From: Paraburkholderia silvatlantica
Lineage (GTDB): Bacteria > Pseudomonadota > Gammaproteobacteria > Burkholderiales > Burkholderiaceae
Direction of reading: 5' to 3'
Length of the DNA stretch: 64,000 nucleotides
Assembly (NCBI RefSeq): GCF_003096715.1
Contig: NZ_QEOL01000015.1
Coordinates: 1-64,000, forward strand
The position numbers and the translations under genes were made by a program. Below, piece after piece: positions 51,572-60,522 of this stretch. Numbering within the stretch: position 1 is the stretch's first letter; every line of letters begins with the position of its first letter. The notes under the pieces were generated by a model that did not search any database, had not been told where the DNA came from, and saw only the letters and a list, made by a program, of their open reading frames with translations.

Positions 51572-53896
51572 TCACTCGTCGACGAGCACGACGGTACGCA
51601 CGTCGGGCATCTTCGAGAGGTCCATGCGGAACTTCGCGCCATAGGTCGGCACGGCCAGTTCTTCCTCGGTGAGCGTCCAGCTCTCGGGCAGCGACCAGAA
51701 CGTGCGGAACTGCGTCTCGAACTTCTTCGAGAGTCCGAAGCTCGTCGCGAACATGTGCTGCACCTGGACCGCCGCGTCCTTCGCGAGGATGCGCTTGCGC
51801 TCGTCCTTCATCCATTCGCGGGCGGGACGCGCGCGCGCGATGCGCGCCTTGCGGATTTCGAGGCGGCGCAGCTGGCTCGCCTTTTCGTCGGCGACCCAGC
51901 GGCCGTTGTCGTCCTGGGTGGCCACCGCGCCGTACACCTTCGACGCGAACTCGGGCAGCAGCGCCTGGTCGTTGAGATCGCGCGCGATCGACGCGAGGTC
52001 GCGGTCGAGCGGATCGCCGAAGCCCGGGCCGCCGCGCAGATAGTTCAGGTACAGGTCGTAGTTGTCGTAGCAGTCCTCGGTCGTCATGCACTGATGATCG
52101 CGCTTGACCACGGCGCCAGGGTTCAGGCTCTTTTCGTAGTCCGGATGGTCCGGGTTCAGGTCCGCGCCGAGCGGCAGGCTCAGGCCCTTCGCGATGCGCT
52201 CCTTGAGGCCCGTGTTGTGCGCCTCGAAGCGGTAGCCGGTGGCCGCCGGATAACCGCCCATGAAGCCCCAGTCGCTGTTCATGTAGCCGTTGCCCATGAA
52301 GAACATGGTCCAGTCCTGCGCCTTCCACACCATGCGCAGGCTCTCGAAGCCGGTGCCGCCGCGATACTTGCCGTAACCGCCCGAGTTGCACTTCGCGTTG
52401 CGCCCGAGGTACAGCAGCGGCTCGGCCATCTCCCAGATTTCCATGTCGCCCATGTCGCCTTCGGGGTTCCAGATCGCCGCGCCGTGATTGAGGCCGTCGC
52501 GGATCGCGCCCGCGCCCGTGCCGCACGACGACGCCTCGAAGCTGTTGACCGCATGGATTTCGCCATCCTGATTGATGCCGCCGCCCTGCAGCCAGTTCGA
52601 CGTGTTAGCGTTGCCCGCATTGACTTCCTCCAGATAGCCGCGGCTGAAGTACGCCTGACCGAGCCCGCGCCACAACGCGCTCCAGCCCGAGACGAGGAAG
52701 TGCCACGCATAGGCATGTCCGGTGCGGCGGTCGTCCGGGTTCATCCACGCGCCCTTGGGCAGATGGAACTCGGTGCCGTAATAGGCGCCGTCGTTGATGC
52801 GCTGCGTCGGCACGAGCGTCTGCGTCATCATCACCCAGATGCCGCTCGTGAACGCGACCTGGTGCGCGTTGTACGAGTGCCAGCCCCAGCGGCTCGCGCC
52901 CTCGAAGTCGAGCCGCCACGAGCCGTCCTTGCGGATCTCCATCTCCACGGGCGAGTGCATGATGGAATCGAGTTTCGCGAACGCGTTGGAGGTTTGCACG
53001 TCCTCGTGTTTGTAGGGCACGTCGACGAACGCCACCTTGCGATACTTGCCCGGCAGCGTGAGCGCCTTGATGCGGGTCTGCAGGCCGCGGCGGCCCTCTT
53101 CGATCACTTCGTACGCGAACTTCTCGTAGGCGTCGATGCCCTCCTCGGCGATGACCTCCTCGACGAGGCTGCGCACCATGTGGCAGCCGGCGATGCGGGT
53201 GCGCTCGTCGAGGATCCAGTACTTCGGTGTGCGTACCGAACGCTGGCTCTCGTGCAGCCAGTCGCGCAGCGGCGTATCGTTCACACCGGTCTTGCGGCAG
53301 GTGATCATGTAGCCGTCGCCGAAGCGCTGGGTCTGGCCCGTCGACATCGAGCCCGGCGTGACCGCGCCGGTATCGATCACGTGCGTGACGCCGCCCACCC
53401 AGCCGATCAGCCGGCCCTCGGCGAAGATCGGCACGATCGTCGCGATGTCGCACGGATGCACGTTGCCGATCGCGCAGTCGTTGTTCGTGAACATGTCGCC
53501 CGGATTGATGCCGGGGTTCTGCTCCCAGTTATTTTCGATCATGTACTTGATCGCCGCGCCCATCGTGCCGACGTGGATGATGATGCCGGTCGAGGTCAGT
53601 ACGCAGTCGCCGGCCGCATTGTAAAGCGTGAAGCACAGTTCGCCTTCCTGCTCGACGATCGGGCTCGCCGCGATCTTCTTGGCCGTTTCGCGCGCATGCA
53701 CGAGCCCGCCGCGCAGCTTCGAAAACAGCTTCTCGTAGCGGATCGGATCGCTCTCGCGGAACTCGAGCTTGTCGAGACCGTTGTAATGGCCCGTGGATTC
53801 GGTGCGCGCGAGGATCGCGTCGCGAAACTGCTTGAGCGTCTGGCCCGTGCCGAGCAGGTCGGCCAGGCCGACTTCCTGACTGGTCATGCGGTTCAT
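51572..53896 (-). CDS. acxB: Acetone carboxylase, alpha subunit (hydantoinase B-like)
   Basis: The 774-residue alpha subunit, of the hydantoinase B/oxoprolinase family. Conserved text includes GGLVHARETAKKIAASPIVE, NNDCAIGNVHPCDIATIVPI, NWLQGGGINQDGEIHAVNSF and SLNPGAVVKRDHQCMTTEDC. It is close to full family length. The ATG at 53896 overlaps the beta subunit stop by four bases (ATGA). The same frame stays open far upstream, but that text is Arg-rich and is a shadow of the beta gene. Confidence 0.93.
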   Translation of the reverse strand: MNRMTSQEVGLADLLGTGQTLKQFRDAILARTESTGHYNGLDKLEFRESDPIRYEKLFSKLRGGLVHARETAKKIAASPIVEQEGELCFTLYNAAGDCVLTSTGIIIHVGTMGAAIKYMIENNWEQNPGINPGDMFTNNDCAIGNVHPCDIATIVPIFAEGRLIGWVGGVTHVIDTGAVTPGSMSTGQTQRFGDGYMITCRKTGVNDTPLRDWLHESQRSVRTPKYWILDERTRIAGCHMVRSLVEEVIAEEGIDAYEKFAYEVIEEGRRGLQTRIKALTLPGKYRKVAFVDVPYKHEDVQTSNAFAKLDSIMHSPVEMEIRKDGSWRLDFEGASRWGWHSYNAHQVAFTSGIWVMMTQTLVPTQRINDGAYYGTEFHLPKGAWMNPDDRRTGHAYAWHFLVSGWSALWRGLGQAYFSRGYLEEVNAGNANTSNWLQGGGINQDGEIHAVNSFEASSCGTGAGAIRDGLNHGAAIWNPEGDMGDMEIWEMAEPLLYLGRNAKCNSGGYGKYRGGTGFESLRMVWKAQDWTMFFMGNGYMNSDWGFMGGYPAATGYRFEAHNTGLKERIAKGLSLPLGADLNPDHPDYEKSLNPGAVVKRDHQCMTTEDCYDNYDLYLNYLRGGPGFGDPLDRDLASIARDLNDQALLPEFASKVYGAVATQDDNGRWVADEKASQLRRLEIRKARIARARPAREWMKDERKRILAKDAAVQVQHMFATSFGLSKKFETQFRTFWSLPESWTLTEEELAVPTYGAKFRMDLSKMPDVRTVVLVDE

Positions 53897-56052
53897 GCGT
53901 CGTCTCCTTGATGGACTTCTTTCAGATGGAACAGGCGGTGCTTGTCGATCGTCGTGGCGAAGCCGAGCGGCACCACGAAGGTGGTCGCGTCCGATTCGAT
54001 GATCGCGGGCCCGGCGATCGTGTTGCCGGGCTTGAGCGCCTCCATCTTCCACAGCGTGGCCTCGTGCCAGGTCTTGTGGCGATAGAGCCGGCGCGTGCCG
54101 AGCTTCGCGTCCTCCGGCGGCGTGGGGCCGGCCTCGGGATCTTCGGGCAGCACCGGCTTCTGCGTGATCACCATGCCGCGCATGATCGCGCCCGTCACCG
54201 AGAAGCCGAGCTCGGGCGAACGCGCCGAGCTGGCATAGACGCGGCCATAGGTATCCTCGAACGCCTCGACGATGCGGTCCCAGTCCTGCGCGGTGCCGGC
54301 CGACGCGATCGGCGAATCGATCTCGAGATCGTTTAGCTGTCCCATGTACTGCATGCGGTAGCCGGGCCGCAGGATTACGTCCCCGGCCTTGAAGCCGTTG
54401 ATGCGGAATTCCTCGATCACCTTGCCCGCCAGTTCGGACCACGCCTGCTGGATCGTCGCCGCGGCCTGCGCCTTGTCCGCGTCCGACGCGGCCTGCGGCA
54501 GCGCGAGGTCGACGCTCTTGTCGTAGCGGTACTCGAAGTCGGCGCAGGCGCAGCCGAACGCGGAGAAACCCGCGGCCCAGGCGGGCACGATCACATCCTT
54601 GAAGCCGAGACCTTCCGTGTAGCCGTAGGTGTGTACGGGGCCCGCGCCGCCATACGAGAAGCACACGAAGTCGGTCGGGTTGTAGCCCTTCGCGCTGACG
54701 TTCGAGCGCAGGTACTCGTGCAACTGCAGGTCGAGCAGTTCGATCACGCCGGCGGCCGCCTCCTCGATCGAGAGACCGAGCGGATCGGCGATCTGATCCT
54801 TGATGTGCAGCCGCGCGCGGTTGACGTCGAGCTTGATCGCGCCGCCGAGGAAGTTGTCCGGATTCAGATAACCGAGCACGACGTGGCAGTCGGATACCGT
54901 GACGGTGTCGAGCCCGCTCTCGGGCCAGCAGGTGCCGACGCGATAACCGGCGCTGTCGGGCCCGAGCTTGATCGAGCCGCTATACGGGTCGAGCCGCACG
55001 AAACTGCCCGCGCCCGCGCCGACCGAATCCATCGCGACGAGCGGCAGCGAGAGCACGAGCCGGGCCATGTCGGGGTCCGAAGCGATCGTGAAGTTGCCCT
55101 TCGTGATGAGCGCCATGTCGAACGAGGTGCCGCCGATGTCCGAGCACGCGATGTTCTCGTAGCCCAGCGCGCTGCCGAGCAGCTTCGAGCCGATCACGCC
55201 GCCGATCGGCCCCGAAACGATCGTGCGCGCAAGCTCCTTGGCCTTCCAGCTGATCGTGCCGCCGTGCGTGGCCATCACGCGCAGATCGAACTTCGCGCCG
55301 TGCTTGTGGAAGCGCTCGCTGACCTTCCTGAGCGTCTGGCGCGATGGCTCGGCCGCGTACGCCTCGAGGATGGTCGTGTTCATGCGGTGACTTTCCTTGC
55401 GCTGCGGATAGTAGTCGACCGACGCGAACACGGGCAGTTCGGCGCCGAGCTGCTTGAGCTCGTCGAGCGCCACATCGCGCGCGCGCCGTTCGCTCGTGCC
55501 GTTCTTGTGGGACTGCAGCAGCACGATCACGAGCGCCTTGCTGCCCGCGTCGACGAGTTCGCGCACCGCCTGGCGCACCTCCTGCTCGCGCAGCGGGATC
55601 ACGATTTCGCCCTGCACGTCGGTCCGTTCGGTCACGCCGCGCGTGCGCGCGAGCGGCACGAGCGGCTCGTCGTAGCGGTGCGTGTTCAGGTGGATGCGCT
55701 CTTCGAGCGCGTAGCCGAGATAGCTCTGGATCGCGCGGCCCATCGAATGCACGTGCTCGAAGCCGCGGTTCACGATCAGGCCCACTTCGAGGCCCTTGCG
55801 CTGCACGACGCGATTGAGCATCGCGGTGCCCGAATAAACGCAGGTCAGCAGTTCCGGATAGACGTCGTCGACGCCGCGCTGCCAGTGCGCGAGCGCGTCC
55901 TGCGACGAGTTGAAGATGGCGAGCGATTCGTCGGCCGGATTGCTCTGGGCCTTGCCGACCACGAAGCGTCCGTCCGAACGGACGAAGAAGGTGTCGGTCA
56001 TCGTGCCGCCGGCATCGATGCCCATCACCTGCACGGGGGATTGCACTTCCAT
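53893..56052 (-). CDS. acxA: Acetone carboxylase, beta subunit (hydantoinase A-like)
   Basis: The 719-residue beta subunit, of the hydantoinase A/oxoprolinase family, which uses ATP to activate acetone and bicarbonate. The N-terminal nucleotide motif is MGIDAGGTMTDTFFVRSDGR; ACSDIGGTSFDMALITKGNF and CFSYGGAGPVHTYGYTEGLG are further phosphate-loop regions of the family. It is first in the operon. A sigma-54 promoter lies at 56143-56158, 90 bases upstream, and an 18-bp hairpin lies further up. Symbols follow the Xanthobacter order acxABC. Confidence 0.93.
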   Translation of the reverse strand: MEVQSPVQVMGIDAGGTMTDTFFVRSDGRFVVGKAQSNPADESLAIFNSSQDALAHWQRGVDDVYPELLTCVYSGTAMLNRVVQRKGLEVGLIVNRGFEHVHSMGRAIQSYLGYALEERIHLNTHRYDEPLVPLARTRGVTERTDVQGEIVIPLREQEVRQAVRELVDAGSKALVIVLLQSHKNGTSERRARDVALDELKQLGAELPVFASVDYYPQRKESHRMNTTILEAYAAEPSRQTLRKVSERFHKHGAKFDLRVMATHGGTISWKAKELARTIVSGPIGGVIGSKLLGSALGYENIACSDIGGTSFDMALITKGNFTIASDPDMARLVLSLPLVAMDSVGAGAGSFVRLDPYSGSIKLGPDSAGYRVGTCWPESGLDTVTVSDCHVVLGYLNPDNFLGGAIKLDVNRARLHIKDQIADPLGLSIEEAAAGVIELLDLQLHEYLRSNVSAKGYNPTDFVCFSYGGAGPVHTYGYTEGLGFKDVIVPAWAAGFSAFGCACADFEYRYDKSVDLALPQAASDADKAQAAATIQQAWSELAGKVIEEFRINGFKAGDVILRPGYRMQYMGQLNDLEIDSPIASAGTAQDWDRIVEAFEDTYGRVYASSARSPELGFSVTGAIMRGMVITQKPVLPEDPEAGPTPPEDAKLGTRRLYRHKTWHEATLWKMEALKPGNTIAGPAIIESDATTFVVPLGFATTIDKHRLFHLKEVHQGDDA

Positions 56053-56142
56053 GAACCTGTCTCCGCGTTTTAGGAATCAAGGCGCGCGGGACTGCGCGCG
56101 CCGGCTGGGGCGGCCCTGACGGGCACTGCCGGCGCGTAGAAG

Positions 56143-56158
56143 TGCAACAGCCGTACCA
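56143..56158 (-). promoter_or_regulatory. Sigma-54 promoter of acxABC
   Basis: Read on the minus strand: TGGTACG, four bases (GCTG), TTGCA. This matches the -24/-12 consensus with one change, keeping GG and GC. It lies 90 bases upstream of acxA, giving a leader of about 80 bases. It agrees with the presence of AcoR-like and NtrC-like activator genes on either side. Confidence 0.8.
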
Positions 56159-56270
56159 TCGTGCGGCGCAAAACCGCGCTGGAATGAGGTAAAAGCAATC
56201 TGCGCGGGTCAGGACGCTGTGCGGGAAGCGGCTGGGATGCCGGATTTGCCGTGCCGCAGCATGAGGTCGG

Positions 56271-56309
56271 CCGTCCGGTTTCCGGTCGGGGCGACCGGAA
56301 ACCGGACGG
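56271..56309. promoter_or_regulatory. Perfect 18-bp inverted repeat, candidate enhancer site
   Basis: CCGTCCGGTTTCCGGTCG (56271-56288) and CGACCGGAAACCGGACGG (56292-56309) pair perfectly around GGG. It lies about 115-165 bases upstream of the acx sigma-54 promoter and also upstream of the kinase gene. Its AACCGGACGG end recurs at 59302-59311 in the dyad before the third sigma-54 promoter, which suggests the NtrC-like regulator binds both. Confidence 0.6.
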
Positions 56310-56421
56310 GTGCGGACGGGGCCGCGTTGTGCCTTATTCCGTCACGTTCGGGTAATTTATGCTTTATCAATGGCAGGCCGCAGCGTAGCAACTCCTGACT
56401 CAGTCTGGACACCAGATTCTC

Positions 56422-57906
56422 ATGCCGAGACCGTCGTTCTCCACCCAGCTCTATGCACTCTGGATCCTCGTGGCGATCCTGTGCAGCCTCTTGACCGCAA
56501 CCGTGTGGCTGATGCTGTCGTCGGCGCTCGGGGAGCGCGTCGCAGCCGCGAAGCAGCAGGCGATCGCTACCTGCACGGCGGTCGCGTCGCGCTACGACCT
56601 GTCCATTCAGCGGCCGGGCGAAGCCAATGTCGATCTCATGCATGCCGTGCTCGATCTCGTGCTGATCCGCACGGAGGGTATCGAAGGCGGCTTCTGGACC
56701 TCGGCTCCCGCGCCCGGCGCAGCAGACGGGTTTCTCGCCTATGCGTTTCCCACCTATGAAGGCAGCGGTGTGAAACGCGACATCCCCGAGGCCGAGACGC
56801 CGCTCATTCTTCGCACGCTGAGAAGCGTCTCGGGCGGCGGCCAGATGCGCGCCGACGTCGTCTCGAGCGGTGCCGACGCGGTGATCGCCGTCGCCTGCCC
56901 GGTCCCGCATCACGCCGGCCTGCTGGCCTGGATGCTCACGCGCGCGCGCCCGCCGCTCGGGCCGTATGGGGCGCGCGCCGCGGCCTTCCTTGCGGGCGTG
57001 CTCGCGATCATCGTGGTGCTGGCCCTGTTGCTGGCGATGGCGCTCAGACGCTGGAAGCGCAACCTCATGCGGCTCGAACAGGCGCTCGCGCCGGACGGCA
57101 GACTCGAGCAGGGCAAGCAGATGGAGCGGCTCGGGGAGCGCGATCTGGACCATATCGTCGACGCGCTCAACCGCTATGTGGAGCGCGCAGACCGCCTGCA
57201 GCGCGAGGCGAACGAACTGGGCACGAAACTCGCGCAGGCGGAACGCTTCGGCGCCCTGGGCAAGATGGCCGCGCAGATCGCACACGAGATCCGCAATCCG
57301 GTGGGCGCCATGCGGCTGAAGGCGGAAAACGCCTTGGCCGGCGACGGCGCACGGCGCGAATCCGCGTTGAAGATCATCGTCGAGCAGGTGGGACGCATCG
57401 AGTCGCAACTCGCGAGTCTGCTTGCGCTCACTCAGCCCGTCACTGTCCGTGCGCAGGAAGTCGAGCTGCGCCCGTGGCTCGCCGAACTGGCGGGCGCCCA
57501 CGAATCGGCTGCGCAAAGCCGGCGGATAACGTTGCGGGCGCAAGTCGCATCCTGCGCGGCGCAACCGGTTTTCGACGCCGCGCAACTGGCGCGGGCGCTC
57601 GACAATCTGATCATCAACGCGCTACGCCATGCGCCGCCCGGCGGGCACGTGACCGTTCGTGCACGCGCCTCGACGGAGGACGGCCGCGAGCGGCTCAGGT
57701 TCGAAGTGATCGACGACGGCCCAGGCGTAAGCGCGGCCGATCGCGAGCGCATCTTCGAGCCGTTTGTGAGCGGCCGGCCCGACGGATCGGGTCTCGGCCT
57801 CGCCGTGGTGCGCGAGATCGCATCGGCGCATGGCGGCCATGCGTGGCTCGCGGACCATTCGGAAATGACCTGCTTTGTCATCGACATTCCATGGCGACCA
57901 TCCTGA
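56422..57906 (+). CDS. Sensor histidine kinase (NtrB/AtoS-like)
   Basis: A 494-residue membrane kinase. Helices at about 12-35 and 185-208 enclose a periplasmic sensor region. A HAMP-like linker precedes the DHp domain, with the phospho-His at 288 in IAHEIRNPVGAMRLK. The ATP-binding domain shows the N box NLIINALRHA, G1 DDGPGVSAADR and G2 GSGLGLAVVREIA. It overlaps the response regulator gene by 16 bases. It is divergent from acxABC, and the partner regulator is of the sigma-54 type. The signal is unknown. Confidence 0.92.
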   Translation: MPRPSFSTQLYALWILVAILCSLLTATVWLMLSSALGERVAAAKQQAIATCTAVASRYDLSIQRPGEANVDLMHAVLDLVLIRTEGIEGGFWTSAPAPGAADGFLAYAFPTYEGSGVKRDIPEAETPLILRTLRSVSGGGQMRADVVSSGADAVIAVACPVPHHAGLLAWMLTRARPPLGPYGARAAAFLAGVLAIIVVLALLLAMALRRWKRNLMRLEQALAPDGRLEQGKQMERLGERDLDHIVDALNRYVERADRLQREANELGTKLAQAERFGALGKMAAQIAHEIRNPVGAMRLKAENALAGDGARRESALKIIVEQVGRIESQLASLLALTQPVTVRAQEVELRPWLAELAGAHESAAQSRRITLRAQVASCAAQPVFDAAQLARALDNLIINALRHAPPGGHVTVRARASTEDGRERLRFEVIDDGPGVSAADRERIFEPFVSGRPDGSGLGLAVVREIASAHGGHAWLADHSEMTCFVIDIPWRPS

Positions 57907-59282
57907 TCATCGACGACGACGACGCCTTCCGCGACGGCCTCGCGGAGACCGTCCGGGACCTTGGACACATGCCGCTCGAGGCTCGTTCGGGCGAACAAGC
58001 GTTCGAACGCGTGCACGGGCAGGCGCCGCCGGACTGCATCTTTCTCGACTTCCGGCTGCCGGACAGGGATGGCCTGGCCGTGCTCGAAGCGTTGCGGAGC
58101 ACGGCCAGCCTCCAGCACGTGCCGGTCGTGATGCTGACCGGGTACGCGACCAGCGACAACACGATCGGCGCAATGCGGCTCGGTGCTTTCGAGCATCTGA
58201 CCAAACCGGTCGGCCGCGACGAGATCGCCGCGCTGCTCGCGCGCATTCTCGCGACCCGCGCCGACGGGCCGGCCCCGCAGGCGACCCGGACGTTCGCGCA
58301 CGAAACGCCGTCGCACGAGCCGCAATTGCTCGGCATCAGCGAGGCCATGCGCGACGTGCAGAAGCGCCTTGGCCGCGCGGCCGGCACGAACTCGACGGTG
58401 CTGATCACCGGCGAGACGGGCACTGGCAAGGAGGTGGCGGCGCGCGTGCTGCATCGCGCGTCGCCGCGCGCCAGCGGCCCGTTCGTCGCCGTGAATTGTG
58501 CGGCGATTCCGGCGGACCTGCTCGAGAGCGAGCTCTTCGGTCACGGCAAGGGTGCGTTCACCGGCGCGCATACGGAACGGCGCGGCCGTTTTGAAGAGGC
58601 GCACGGCGGCACGCTGTTTCTCGACGAGGTCGGCGACATGCCGCTCGCGATGCAGGCAAAGCTGCTGCGCGTGCTGCAGGAGCGGCAGATCACGCCGCTC
58701 GGCACCAACCGGACCGTGGCCGTCGACGTGCGCGTGGTGGCCGCGACGCATCGCGACCTGCCGGCGATGGTCGCGGCGGGCACGTTTCGTCAGGACCTCG
58801 TGTATCGCCTCAACGTGATTCCGCTGCACATGCCGCCATTGCGCGAGCGCGTGGCGGACATCCTGCCGCTGGCGGAGCATTTCCTGGCGAGCGTCACGGG
58901 GCCGTCCGGGACGGCGGGCAAGCATCTCTCCGCGGATGCCCAGCGCCTGCTCGTCAGCTTCACCTGGCCTGGCAACGTGCGCGAACTGGCGAACGCGATT
59001 GAACGCGCGAACGCGCTGGCGCCCGCCGCGCTGCTCACGCGCGAAGACTTCGCCTTCCTGTTCGATCAAGGTGGGGGCTGCGCTGCAGCGATCCCCGCGA
59101 GCTTTATCGATCTCCCGTTGAATGATGCCCTCGCACAGCTCGAACGTGCGTTGATCGCCCGTGCACTCGCGCTCGCCGGCGGCAATCGCGCCGAAGCGGC
59201 GCGTCGGCTCGGCATCAGCCGCCAGTCGCTTTACACGCGTCTGGCGCATTTCGGCCTGTCCGACGCCGACCCCGGCGCCTGA
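57891..59282 (+). CDS. Sigma-54-dependent response regulator (NtrC family)
   Basis: A 463-residue regulator with three domains. The receiver has DDDDAFRDGLAETV, the phosphorylated Asp 53 in IFLDFRLPDRDG, and the Lys in EHLTKPVGRDE. The AAA+ domain has Walker A GETGTGKEVAARVLHRA, the GAFTGAHTERRG sigma-54 loop and GGTLFLDEVGDMPL. The C-terminal Fis HTH is NRAEAARRLGISRQSLYTRL. ATG at 57891 is used; the long frame upstream is a shadow in the kinase gene. Likely targets are the acx operon and the gene at 59432, which both have a sigma-54 promoter and a nearby CCGGACGG dyad. Confidence 0.93.
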   Translation: MATILIIDDDDAFRDGLAETVRDLGHMPLEARSGEQAFERVHGQAPPDCIFLDFRLPDRDGLAVLEALRSTASLQHVPVVMLTGYATSDNTIGAMRLGAFEHLTKPVGRDEIAALLARILATRADGPAPQATRTFAHETPSHEPQLLGISEAMRDVQKRLGRAAGTNSTVLITGETGTGKEVAARVLHRASPRASGPFVAVNCAAIPADLLESELFGHGKGAFTGAHTERRGRFEEAHGGTLFLDEVGDMPLAMQAKLLRVLQERQITPLGTNRTVAVDVRVVAATHRDLPAMVAAGTFRQDLVYRLNVIPLHMPPLRERVADILPLAEHFLASVTGPSGTAGKHLSADAQRLLVSFTWPGNVRELANAIERANALAPAALLTREDFAFLFDQGGGCAAAIPASFIDLPLNDALAQLERALIARALALAGGNRAEAARRLGISRQSLYTRLAHFGLSDADPGA

Positions 59283-59292
59283 CAACGCGCAG

Positions 59293-59333
59293 GTGTCAAG
59301 CAACCGGACGGCGGCTGTCCGGCTGCTTGACAC
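59293..59333. promoter_or_regulatory. Long dyad after the response regulator gene, candidate enhancer site or terminator
   Basis: GTGTCAAGCAACCGGAC (59293-59309) and GTCCGGCTGCTTGACAC (59317-59333) form a 17-bp inverted repeat with one mismatch and a seven-base loop. It lies about 55-95 bases before the sigma-54 promoter at 59385, where an enhancer would be. It shares AACCGGACGG with the hairpin at 56271-56309. It could also end the two-component transcript, but no T run follows. Confidence 0.6.
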
Positions 59334-59384
59334 TGCGGTCCCGCTCCGGCGCGTCGCGGCCCGCTCCACAGGACTTCCGCGCAA

Positions 59385-59400
59385 TGGCATAAGCCTTGCA
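59385..59400 (+). promoter_or_regulatory. Sigma-54 promoter before the Pro-rich envelope protein
   Basis: TGGCATA, four bases (AGCC), TTGCA fits the -24/-12 consensus with both invariant doublets. The start codon at 59432 is 32 bases on, which leaves room for a short leader with AAGGAG at 59420-59425. Confidence 0.75.
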
Positions 59401-59431
59401 GATAGATCCACGCCAGATGAAGGAGTGGACC

Positions 59432-60262
59432 ATGCAGGCGATCCCGAAGTCCCCGCGCCGCGGCGTCGCCGCGCGCGTCATGAACGCGATGGGCGTCGCG
59501 GCGCTCGTCGCGGCGGCCGGCGGATGTGCGGCGCAGACCCAGCCGGAGCCCCCGGTCGCGCCTGCTCCGCCGCCGGTCGCGACAGGCGCGATGCCTCCCG
59601 GCATTGCTCCGGTAGTGCCTCTCGCGCCGCCGCCCGGCATCGCTCCGATGGCGCCTCTCGCGCCGCCGCCCGGAGGCCCGTTGCCGCTCGCCGATGCGGG
59701 ACCCGCCGTCACCGCGCAAGGCACGGTCTCGCGCTTTCTCATCAACCCGGATGGCGACGTCGACGGTTTTCTGACCGGCGATGGCCAGGTCGTGCATTTC
59801 CCGCCGCACATGGGCCCGCAACTCACCTCGATGGTTCGTCCGGGCGACAACGTGCAGGTCAGCGGGTGGCGCGACGCGGGTGGCAACATCGCGGCGCAAC
59901 GCATCGTCGACGCGCGCAGCGGCCGGCAGTTGGAGGATCAGCCGCCGGTACCGGGCTCGCAGCCGTTGCCGCCCGCGCTGCGTGGCGCCGCGCTGTCGCG
60001 TCTGAGCGTGCAGGGCCGGGTGGCGCACGTGACGACCGCGCCGCGCGGCGAGCCGGACGGCGTCATTCTGGCCGACGGCACCGTGATCAAGCTCACGCCG
60101 CCGATCGCGCAGCAGTTTCCCGCGCTCCTGCAAACCGGTGCACAGGTTTCGGCGCAAGGCTACGGCACCCGCAACCCGTACGGCACAGCACTGCAGGCGA
60201 CGGCGTTCGGGCCGCCCGGCAACCTCACGCGGCTCTACGATAGCCTGCCGCCGGCCCCTTGA
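59432..60262 (+). CDS. Proline-rich exported protein with repeated small domain
   Basis: A 276-residue protein. The N-terminus has a twin-Arg-like basic start and a hydrophobic segment ending VAAAGGC, which may be a lipobox, so a lipoprotein is possible. Residues about 38-90 are a Pro/Ala repeat (PPPGIAPMAPLAPPPGG and relatives). Then come two related beta-rich units: GTVSRFLINPDGDVDGFLTG with VVHFPPHMGPQLTSMVRPGD, and GRVAHVTTAPRGEPDGVILA with VIKLTPPIAQQFPALLQTGA. ATG at 59432 is chosen with AAGGAG upstream. Function unknown; a sigma-54 promoter and dyad suggest control by the regulator next to it. Confidence 0.75.
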   Translation: MQAIPKSPRRGVAARVMNAMGVAALVAAAGGCAAQTQPEPPVAPAPPPVATGAMPPGIAPVVPLAPPPGIAPMAPLAPPPGGPLPLADAGPAVTAQGTVSRFLINPDGDVDGFLTGDGQVVHFPPHMGPQLTSMVRPGDNVQVSGWRDAGGNIAAQRIVDARSGRQLEDQPPVPGSQPLPPALRGAALSRLSVQGRVAHVTTAPRGEPDGVILADGTVIKLTPPIAQQFPALLQTGAQVSAQGYGTRNPYGTALQATAFGPPGNLTRLYDSLPPAP

Positions 60263-60311
60263 ATCATGGCGCGGACTTCAGCCGCTTCATCATCGAAAAA
60301 GGATCATCGAC

Positions 60312-60497
60312 ATGCATTGGATCGACCCGGACGGACTTCCCGAAACCCGCGGCACGGTGACGCGTTTTCTGCTGAACCCGCAGGGCGAGCTGGACGGCTT
60401 CGTGCTCGGCTTGCGTCACCCGCGGCAGGTCCATTTTCCGCCCCACCTGGTCTGCACGCTGCGTTCAACGACGGGTGTCGGAGCCTCGATCACCTGA
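60312..60497 (+). CDS. Small protein with the same domain as its neighbour
   Basis: A 61-residue protein. GTVTRFLLNPQGELDGFVLG and HPRQVHFPPHLVCTLRS closely follow the first unit of the protein at 59432 (GTVSRFLINPDGDVDGFLTG, VVHFPPHMGPQLTS), so it is a duplicated domain. No signal peptide is present, so it would be cytoplasmic. Its stop lies one base before an ATG of the MFS gene frame. It may be functional or a leftover of the duplication. Confidence 0.55.
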   Translation: MHWIDPDGLPETRGTVTRFLLNPQGELDGFVLGLRHPRQVHFPPHLVCTLRSTTGVGASIT

Positions 60498-60522
60498 AAT
60501 GGCTACGGATGGTGAGTTGTCC

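Larger units (their letters stand above)
56053..56421. promoter_or_regulatory. Divergent control region between acxA and the sensor kinase gene
   Basis: This 369-base gap holds the acx sigma-54 promoter (56143-56158) and the perfect hairpin at 56271-56309. No gene is seen. The kinase gene at 56422 has only a weak Shine-Dalgarno. Confidence 0.6.

Noticed and set aside
48495..56073. Long plus-strand frames of 480-790 codons opposite the AcoR-like gene and acxABC
   Set aside because: Translations are Arg/Ala/His-rich with no recognisable domain, while the minus strand encodes well-known proteins throughout.
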